Below are positions 58,370 to 64,000 of a DNA stretch of 64,000 nucleotides, in pieces (the first letter of the stretch is position 1; each line of letters opens with the position of its first letter). Under the pieces are notes generated by a model. The model had not been told where the DNA came from. It worked only from the letters and a program-made list of their open reading frames with translations, and ran no database searches. The stretch covers positions 1 to 64,000 of the forward strand of contig CAMVNO010000008.1 of assembly GCA_947168855.1 (NCBI GenBank), given 5' to 3'. Origin of the DNA: an uncultured Clostridia bacterium (GTDB taxonomy: Bacteria; Bacillota; Clostridia; Christensenellales; CAG-138). The translations under genes were made by a program, and so were the position numbers.

Positions 58370-59374
58370 ATGACGGAACAGAAAAGCAGCAAGCATCTGA
58401 TCTCTGTGATCATCCCGGTGTTCAACGGGGAACGGACCGTTGAACGCGCGGTGCGATCCGTCCTTGCAAACAGGACCGACGAGATCGGAATCGAGACGAT
58501 CGTCGTGGACGACGGATCGACGGACGCAACGCCTGAGATTCTCGATCGCCTTGCGCGGGAAACGGACATTCGTTTGATCCGTACGGAAAACCGCGGCGCG
58601 GCGGCGGCGCGGAATGCGGGATTGAGAACGGCAAAGGGCGCATTCATCGGCTTTGTCGACAGCGACGATCGGATCCAGCCGGATATGTACCGGAAGCTTC
58701 TCCTTGCCCTTTCGGAGCATGACGCGGATCTTGCCGGATGCGGCGTGATCCACGAAACGGAATACGGCGCGATCCCGGAGAAGGGCGACGGCGGGACCGC
58801 GGTCTTTGAAGGCGAAACGATTTACCGCGCGATTCTCGGTTCACAGGGCATGCGCGGCTATCTTTGGAACAAGCTTTTTAAGCGGGAATTGATTCATACG
58901 TCGCTGGACGAATCGCTGCTGCAATGCGAGGATCTTCTGTTCTGCGCGCAGAATCTCGAAAGCGTGCGGCGCGCAGTGTATCTATCCGAACCGCTGTACC
59001 GCTATACCAGAAAAGCGGACGGAGAGGAGCTTTCGCTTAAGCGCGGGCTTTCGCTTGCGGGCGCGCAGGAAAAGCTGCTTGCGCTTTATCGGGAGAAGGC
59101 GCCCGGATCGGCGTATATCCCGGAACGGAATCTTTTAAAGACCTTCCTGTATCTTCGCGCAAAGGCAAAGCAGGAACACGAGCGGGACGAAGCGGTCCTT
59201 TCGCGGATCCGGAGCGGGATCAAGACACATTTTTGCTGCGTGATGCGGGAAAAGGACGTGTCCGTAAAGACAAAAGGGAACATCGTTTTCACATATCTGT
59301 TTCCGCGCGCAAGTCTTCGGATCAAACGAAGGATCCTGAAGAAACGCCATCAGAACGGGATATGGGAGTCATAA
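58370..59374 (+). CDS. Glycosyltransferase family 2 protein
   Basis: 334 residues, ATG 58370 after GAGGTGCGTTCGGCG. GT-A motifs: LISVIIPVFNGERTVERAVR, IETIVVDDGSTDATPEI, RGAAAARNAGLRTAKGAFIG, VDSDDRIQPDMY, and NKLFKRELI with LLQCEDLLFCAQNLES in the second half. Typical EpsH/WaaV-like enzyme. Confidence 0.9.
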   Translation: MTEQKSSKHLISVIIPVFNGERTVERAVRSVLANRTDEIGIETIVVDDGSTDATPEILDRLARETDIRLIRTENRGAAAARNAGLRTAKGAFIGFVDSDDRIQPDMYRKLLLALSEHDADLAGCGVIHETEYGAIPEKGDGGTAVFEGETIYRAILGSQGMRGYLWNKLFKRELIHTSLDESLLQCEDLLFCAQNLESVRRAVYLSEPLYRYTRKADGEELSLKRGLSLAGAQEKLLALYREKAPGSAYIPERNLLKTFLYLRAKAKQEHERDEAVLSRIRSGIKTHFCCVMREKDVSVKTKGNIVFTYLFPRASLRIKRRILKKRHQNGIWES

Positions 59375-59393
59375 AGGAGGAGCAAGGGAAACG

Positions 59394-60527
59394 GTGAAGA
59401 TCGGCACAATGACGTTTTTCGGTTCGCATAATTACGGATCCGTACTGCAGGCGTATGCGCTGCAGCAGTTCATCGTCGACCTTTTCCAACAGCATCGCAT
59501 CCCCTGTGAATACCGGATCATCGGCTTCCGCAGCGCACAACAGCAGGCGCTGTACCTGCCGCCGAAAGCGGATTCCCCCAGGAATGTCGTGAAGCGGCTG
59601 ATGTATCTTCCGTACAAAAGGAAAATCGACCGGCAGCACGACAAATTCGAACGGTTTATCGCGGAGCGGCTTTTTGTGACGGAACCGTTTTCCGACCCTT
59701 CCGCTTTGCCGGAACGGGCGGCGGACTTCGACGTGCTGCTCTCCGGCAGCGATCAGGTCTGGAACGTCCGGGCAAAGGATTTCAGTTACGCGTATCTGTT
59801 CGATGGCTGCGGCGGAAAAAAGATCTCGTACGCCGCGAGTCTCGGTCCCCTGCCGATCGACCGGAGCCGGTTCGACGCGGAACGGTATGCGGGTCTGCTC
59901 AGAGCGTTTGCGTCCGTCTCGGTCCGGGAAACGCAGAGCCGCGAGGCGCTCGGCGCGTTCTTAGACGAGGAACGCATCGCGCTCATGCCCGATCCGGTGT
60001 TTCTGCTTTCCGCGGAAGAATGGCGGAAGCTCGAAAGCGAGCCTTATCCGGACCGCTATATCCTGTTTTACTGCCTGGAGCCTTCGAAGGCGCAGATCCG
60101 GCTTGCAAAGCGGGCGGCAAAACAGCTCGGCCTTCCGGTCGTGATCACAGGATATCGGAACAAAAACGATTGGATGAATCCGTTTGTGAAGCTTTATGAC
60201 GCCGGCCCCTATGATTTCCTGTCGCTTATCGACCGGGCGGCGCTGGTGCTGACCTCGTCGTTTCACGGGACGGCGTTTTCGCTGATTTTCGGCAAGCCGT
60301 TCCTTGCGATCGACGGAATGGCGGACGCGCGCATCCGGGACCTTCTGACCCGGTTCGGCGCGGAACGGAACGGCATTGCGGCGGATGCGCGGGAGATTTC
60401 CGTGCCGCCCGTGATGAAAGACGCGGAGACGGTGATCTGCGGGGAACGGGCAAAGGCGCGGGCGTATCTCGAGGAAGCGTTCGGTCTTCGGGAGCCGGAT
60501 CGAAAGCAGAAGGAGGCGTCGATATGA
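59394..60527 (+). CDS. Polysaccharide pyruvyl transferase family protein
   Basis: 377 residues, GTG start with AAAGGAGG 12 bases upstream. Adds a pyruvate ketal to sugars from phosphoenolpyruvate. Family features: IGTMTFFGSHNYGSVLQAYA at the start, DVLLSGSDQVWNVRAKDF, GGKKISYAASLGPLPID, ALMPDPVFLLSAEEW, and VLTSSFHGTAFSLIFGKPF near the end. Gives the polymer a negative charge. Overlaps the next GT2 by ATGA. Confidence 0.92.
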   Translation: MKIGTMTFFGSHNYGSVLQAYALQQFIVDLFQQHRIPCEYRIIGFRSAQQQALYLPPKADSPRNVVKRLMYLPYKRKIDRQHDKFERFIAERLFVTEPFSDPSALPERAADFDVLLSGSDQVWNVRAKDFSYAYLFDGCGGKKISYAASLGPLPIDRSRFDAERYAGLLRAFASVSVRETQSREALGAFLDEERIALMPDPVFLLSAEEWRKLESEPYPDRYILFYCLEPSKAQIRLAKRAAKQLGLPVVITGYRNKNDWMNPFVKLYDAGPYDFLSLIDRAALVLTSSFHGTAFSLIFGKPFLAIDGMADARIRDLLTRFGAERNGIAADAREISVPPVMKDAETVICGERAKARAYLEEAFGLREPDRKQKEASI

Positions 60528-61492
60528 TCAGCGTGATCGTCCCGGTCTATCGGGTGGAGGCGTATCTTGACCGGTGCGTCGAGAGCATCCGGTCGCAAAC
60601 GGTCACCGATTTCGAGATCATTCTCGTCGACGACGGTTCGCCCGACCGATGCGGACAGATCTGCGATCGCTATGCGGCGATCGACGACAGGATCAGGGTC
60701 GTTCATCAGGAGAACCGCGGGCTGTCCGGCGCGAGAAACGCAGGGCTGGAAACCGCGCGCGGCGAATACCTTTGCTTTGTCGACGGGGACGATGAGATCG
60801 ACCCCGGGATGCTGAAAAGCATGGAGCATGCGATCCGTTCAGACGCATACGATCTTGCGATCTGCGGGTACCGGCGGTTTGCAGGAGACGAAGCGATTCC
60901 AAAAACGGAAACGGAGAGCATGGGCGAGCCCCTGACCGAAAAAGCGCTGTGGGAGGAAGTATTCGGCAGGCTCAGCAACGCCGCGTGGGGCAAGCTCTAC
61001 CGGCGGGAACGGATCGGAGAACTGCGCTTTCCGGAAGGGATGATCCACGGCGAGGATCTGATCTTCAATCTTCAATATCTGACGCGCTGCAAAAAAGGCG
61101 TGATCCTGAACGCGCCGTATTATCATTACCGGATCCGCGAAGATTCCATCACAGGATCGGCCTTCCGCGAGAGCCGGTTTGACGAAATCGCAGCAAAGGA
61201 CGCCGCGCTGAAGCTGATCGAAGCGCATCGTCCGGAGCTTCTTGAGACAGCAAAGGTTTACTGCTTCCGGGCACGGATGAACGTGCTGCGCGCACTGTAT
61301 GCCGGCGGCGAGGAAAAGAACTATGCCGAGAAGACGCGGGAATGCACGGCCTACGTACGGGAGCGTTATGCCGGGGTCTCCGGATGGCTCAGGCGAAAGG
61401 AGCGGATCGAGTTCCGGCTGTTCCGCGTTGCAAAGCCGCTGTATCGGCTTTTGGCCCGGCGGTATGCGATCGGAAAGGAGGCGGGGCGATGA
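60524..61492 (+). CDS. Glycosyltransferase family 2 protein
   Basis: 322 residues, ATGA overlap on both sides. Motifs: ISVIVPVYRVEAYLDRCVES, FEIILVDDGSPDRCGQICD, RGLSGARNAGLETARGEYLC, VDGDDEIDPGML, and GMIHGEDLIFNLQYLTRCK with the catalytic ED. C-terminal basic segment. EpsJ-like. Confidence 0.92.
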   Translation: MISVIVPVYRVEAYLDRCVESIRSQTVTDFEIILVDDGSPDRCGQICDRYAAIDDRIRVVHQENRGLSGARNAGLETARGEYLCFVDGDDEIDPGMLKSMEHAIRSDAYDLAICGYRRFAGDEAIPKTETESMGEPLTEKALWEEVFGRLSNAAWGKLYRRERIGELRFPEGMIHGEDLIFNLQYLTRCKKGVILNAPYYHYRIREDSITGSAFRESRFDEIAAKDAALKLIEAHRPELLETAKVYCFRARMNVLRALYAGGEEKNYAEKTRECTAYVRERYAGVSGWLRRKERIEFRLFRVAKPLYRLLARRYAIGKEAGR

Positions 61493-62463
61493 AGGAGCGC
61501 GGCAAGCTGAGCATCATTGTACCCGTCTGTAATCTGGAACAGTATCTGCCCGCCTGCATCGAGTCTGTTTTACGGCAGACCTATGCGAATTTTGAGCTGA
61601 TTCTTGTGGACGACGGATCGACCGACGGCAGCCTGGACGTCTGTCAGAAATATGCGCGGCAGGACAGCCGCATTCGAGTATTGCACAAGGAAAACGGCGG
61701 CGTGTCCTCGGCGAGAAACCTCGGACTCGAGCATGCGACCGGCGCGTATATCTCCTTTGTCGACGGCGACGATTGGATCGAGCCGGACCTGTATGAACGT
61801 TTGACGGACGATCTCGGCCGGTCCGGCGCCGGGATCGCCGCGTGCCAGCTGGACCGGATTGCGCCGGACGGGACCCGCATCGTGATCGAACGGCCGGAAG
61901 CCGCGGCTTACAGCACGGAGGACGTCGTTTCCCGCTTCTTTGAAAACGGGTTTGTCAAGGATTGTATGTACGGTCCGTACAACAAGATCTTCCGGCGGGA
62001 ATGCATCGGCGATATCCGCTTCAAACCCTATGCTTACGGGGAAGACGTCCTGTTTGTGTTCGAAACGTTTTCCGAAGCGGAAACCGTCTTTATCGACGAT
62101 TTCGTCGGTTATCATTACCGGCAGCACGGCGGCTCCGCGATGAAGAGCGGATTTTCTCTGAAACGGCTGGATTACGTGAAGGCAGCGCGCGAGGTCGAGC
62201 AATGCTGTGCGCGGCAGTTTCCGCGGCATGCGGCGCTTGCGCACAGATGGGTGTACGGTCACGCGCTGGTCACGGTGCGGCAGCTTTTTCGGAACGGAAT
62301 GCGCAAGTCGCAGAAGGGGTACATCGCCGAGGAGAAACGGTACTTCAAAGCGAACAAGAAGTATCTTCGGGGTCTGCCGTTCCGGTACAGGGTCATGTAC
62401 GGTCAGGTCATGTACGGCTCGTTTTTGATCCGCGGATATTTTTCGGCAAAGGAGAACGCATAA
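61489..62463 (+). CDS. Glycosyltransferase family 2 protein
   Basis: 324 residues, ATG 61489 after AAAGGAGGCGGGGCG; a longer open frame upstream overlaps the previous gene and is not the start. Motifs: LSIIVPVCNLEQYLPACIES, FELILVDDGSTDGSLDVC, GGVSSARNLGLEHATGAYIS, VDGDDWIEPDLY and PYAYGEDVLFVFETFSEAE. Closely related in layout to the preceding GT2, perhaps a diverged duplicate. Confidence 0.92.
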   Translation: MKERGKLSIIVPVCNLEQYLPACIESVLRQTYANFELILVDDGSTDGSLDVCQKYARQDSRIRVLHKENGGVSSARNLGLEHATGAYISFVDGDDWIEPDLYERLTDDLGRSGAGIAACQLDRIAPDGTRIVIERPEAAAYSTEDVVSRFFENGFVKDCMYGPYNKIFRRECIGDIRFKPYAYGEDVLFVFETFSEAETVFIDDFVGYHYRQHGGSAMKSGFSLKRLDYVKAAREVEQCCARQFPRHAALAHRWVYGHALVTVRQLFRNGMRKSQKGYIAEEKRYFKANKKYLRGLPFRYRVMYGQVMYGSFLIRGYFSAKENA

Positions 62464-62468
62464 CAGGT

Positions 62469-63665
62469 ATGCAGACGGAAAAGGCAATACCGGCGAAAAG
62501 ACAGAAAATGCTCGTTGCGGTGGATTCGCTCATCATGGGCGGCATCGCAAAGAGCCTTGCCGCGTTCGTCGCATATTGCAGGGAAACGTGCGACATCGAC
62601 GTACTGATCTGGCGCAGCTCCCTTCCGGAGGAGGTCAGGCTTCCGGCCGGCGTCAACCGGATCTGTCTGCCGGGCACGGAAAGCGTTCGGACCGCATATA
62701 AAAGCCGAGGCGTACTGAGCCGCGGGTTTGCTGTATCGCTTTGCGGCGCGCTCCGAAAGAAGCGGTGGCTTGCGGTTCCGCGGATCCGCAAAGCGTACGA
62801 TATCGCGATTGCGTATTCGCATGTCAGCAATCTGAAGTATTACGTGATCGACCGGGTGCGGGCAAAGCGGAAATACGCGTTTTACCATCATGGGGCGTAT
62901 ACCTTCCCGGAATCGGTGAAACGGCTCGACGCGGAGTACTATCCCCGATACGACCGCGTCTTTGCGGTATCGGAAGCGGCGCGCACGGTTCTGCGGGAAG
63001 CGTTCCCCGCGCTTGAAAACGTCTCCGTTCTGCCGAACCTGATCGATATCGAAGAGATCCGGCAGAGTGCGAAGGCGCCGTGTCCGGAGTACCCGGACGG
63101 CTGCGGAATCAGGCTTTTGACCGTCGGACGGCTCAGCCCGGAAAAGGACCCGCTGCGGATCGTCGAGACCGCAAAGCTTCTGGACGCGCAGGGTGTACCG
63201 TTTCGCTGGATCGTAGTCGGGGACGGCGAGTTGGCCGGCGCGATGAAAGAGGCGATCCTTGAAAACGGGCTCCGCGAAAAGGTGATCCCGGTCGGGAATC
63301 AGGAGAATCCGTACCGATTCATGGGGAATTGCGACTGTTACGTCCAGTTCAGCCGATACGAAGCGGATCCGCTGACGGTGAAGGAAGCAGCCGTACTCGG
63401 AAAGCCGATGGCGCTGACCGGCATCCCGCCGTTCAGAGATTGCAGCAGGGATCTTCGCAACGTGACGCTGTTCAACGACGAGGAAGAAGCAGCCAGTTTG
63501 ATTCGGAAGATCCGGGGCATGACGATCGAAGAAACCGATCCGCAGGTGATCAACCGGAAAGCGCGCCGGGGGATCGATGCACTTTTGCATGCAAAACCCG
63601 CAGGGACCGGGAGCAAGCAGAAAGCCGGAACACCGGCGAACGACCGGGAGGAGGATTTGCGATGA
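62469..63665 (+). CDS. Glycosyltransferase family 4 protein
   Basis: 398 residues from ATG 62469 (GGAG 14 bases upstream; ATG 62508 is an alternative). GT-B: MLVAVDSLIMGGIAKSLAAF, KAYDIAIAYSHVSNLKYYVI, AFYHHGAYTFPESVKRLDAE, donor domain RLLTVGRLSPEKDPLRIVET, WIVVGDGELAGAMKEAI, and SRYEADPLTVKEAAVLGKPM (E-x7-E-like). The C-terminal 25 residues are basic and low in complexity. Overlaps the acyltransferase gene by ATGA. Confidence 0.9.
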   Translation: MQTEKAIPAKRQKMLVAVDSLIMGGIAKSLAAFVAYCRETCDIDVLIWRSSLPEEVRLPAGVNRICLPGTESVRTAYKSRGVLSRGFAVSLCGALRKKRWLAVPRIRKAYDIAIAYSHVSNLKYYVIDRVRAKRKYAFYHHGAYTFPESVKRLDAEYYPRYDRVFAVSEAARTVLREAFPALENVSVLPNLIDIEEIRQSAKAPCPEYPDGCGIRLLTVGRLSPEKDPLRIVETAKLLDAQGVPFRWIVVGDGELAGAMKEAILENGLREKVIPVGNQENPYRFMGNCDCYVQFSRYEADPLTVKEAAVLGKPMALTGIPPFRDCSRDLRNVTLFNDEEEAASLIRKIRGMTIEETDPQVINRKARRGIDALLHAKPAGTGSKQKAGTPANDREEDLR

Positions 63666-64000
63666 AAAAACACAGAAGCATTAAAAGCCATATTGCAGGG
63701 AGACTGTATACGATCGCAAACCGGCTGCCGCGTTCGATGGCCAGACACGGACGCCGTTATCAAAAACTGCGGGAACGTATTGCAAGAGGATTCATTGCAT
63801 ACTGCGGACACAACGTGAATCTGGAGCCGCATATTTATTTCGATCTTGCCCTGAAGATCGATGATTATTCCGGGATCGGAGAGCATTCCGAACTGTACGG
63901 CGACGTTACGATCGGGAAATACGTTATGATGGGGACGGGCGTCAAGATCTATACCCGCAACCATGCGTTTTCCGACCTTGCGATCCCGATGTGTCAACAG
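63662..64000 (+). CDS. Hexapeptide-repeat acyltransferase (3' end outside window)
   Basis: 113 codons visible before the edge. ATG overlaps the previous stop, with GGGAGGAGG upstream. Basic N-terminus (KKHRSIKSHIAGRLYTIAN), then the start of a left-handed beta-helix: CGHNVNLEPHIYFDLALKID, DYSGIGEHSELYGDVTIGK, YVMMGTGVKIYTRNHAFSD. This matches maltose/galactoside O-acetyltransferase-like enzymes of polysaccharide operons; the His in NHAF is probably catalytic. Likely O-acetylates a sugar of the repeat unit. Confidence 0.85.
   Translation, partial: MKKHRSIKSHIAGRLYTIANRLPRSMARHGRRYQKLRERIARGFIAYCGHNVNLEPHIYFDLALKIDDYSGIGEHSELYGDVTIGKYVMMGTGVKIYTRNHAFSDLAIPMCQQ

Overview
The window looks like chromosome of a Gram-positive gut-type member of the Bacillota, probably class Clostridia. 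Supporting signs are strong AAAGGAGG-type ribosome binding sites, TTGACA/TATAAT promoters, many lipoproteins with lipobox cysteines and Pro-Thr/Glu linkers, a lysine riboswitch, EpsG/BY-kinase polysaccharide genes and serine-recombinase prophage modules. I cannot name a genus; the PTPEP/PTATPV-linked surface proteins resemble those of uncultured Christensenellales-like lineages (inference). Most genes have G/C-rich third positions. The block at about 19.4-24.7 kb is visibly more A/T-rich, and the transporter gene at 48.2-49.9 kb has its own distinct codon use.

Layout. (1) 1-19.3 kb: the right part of a siphovirus-type prophage, all on +, in canonical order: terminase large subunit (cut by the window edge), portal, ClpP-like protease, HK97-type capsid, head fibre-like protein, connectors, tail terminator, major tail protein, tail chaperone pair with a -1 frameshift site, tape measure, Dit, Tal, receptor-binding fibre, holin and endolysin. 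After a terminator come an HTH/zinc protein, a SHOCT protein and two serine recombinases in tandem. (2) 19.4-25 kb: mosaic accessory segment with a lipoprotein, a small membrane protein, two related non-coding repeat blocks, a 6 x 20 bp tandem repeat, fragments of a lipoprotein and of a serine recombinase, a Mef-like efflux gene behind an attenuator-like hairpin, and an unknown gene. (3) 25-30.5 kb: a four-gene minus-strand operon of exported proteins (PIG-L-type deacetylase, LRR lipoprotein, NlpC/P60-like protein, NAGPA-type phosphodiester glycosidase). (4) 30.6-47 kb: chromosomal genes: YbaK deacylase, ThrE exporter, hypA / large FeS-flavoprotein / hypB, a repeat-domain lipoprotein, an alkyltransferase, a lamin-tail protein, glpK, an Ldh-family oxidoreductase and an MBOAT/DHHW/RCC1 set. 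Between ThrE and HypA lies a striking array of nested mini-hairpins. (5) 47.1-51.1 kb: a tRNA-Arg integration hotspot with a broken tRNA, two intact tRNA-Arg(CCG) genes, ParA/ParB relics, an NhaC-family transporter under a lysine riboswitch, and a 373-bp tandem duplication carrying copies of the tRNA 3' end. (6) 51.3-64 kb: an exopolysaccharide operon running off the right edge.

How the parts work together. The phage genes form head, connector, tail and lysis modules. The exopolysaccharide operon has chain-length/tyrosine kinase control, an initiating sugar-phosphate transferase, six glycosyltransferases, an EpsG polymerase, a pyruvyl transferase and an acyltransferase, plus an unusual aldolase-dehydrogenase pair. 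The MBOAT/DHHW pair and the exported operon at 25-30 kb suggest further surface-glycan modification. All functional calls rest on reading the sequence and on known families; no database search was run.
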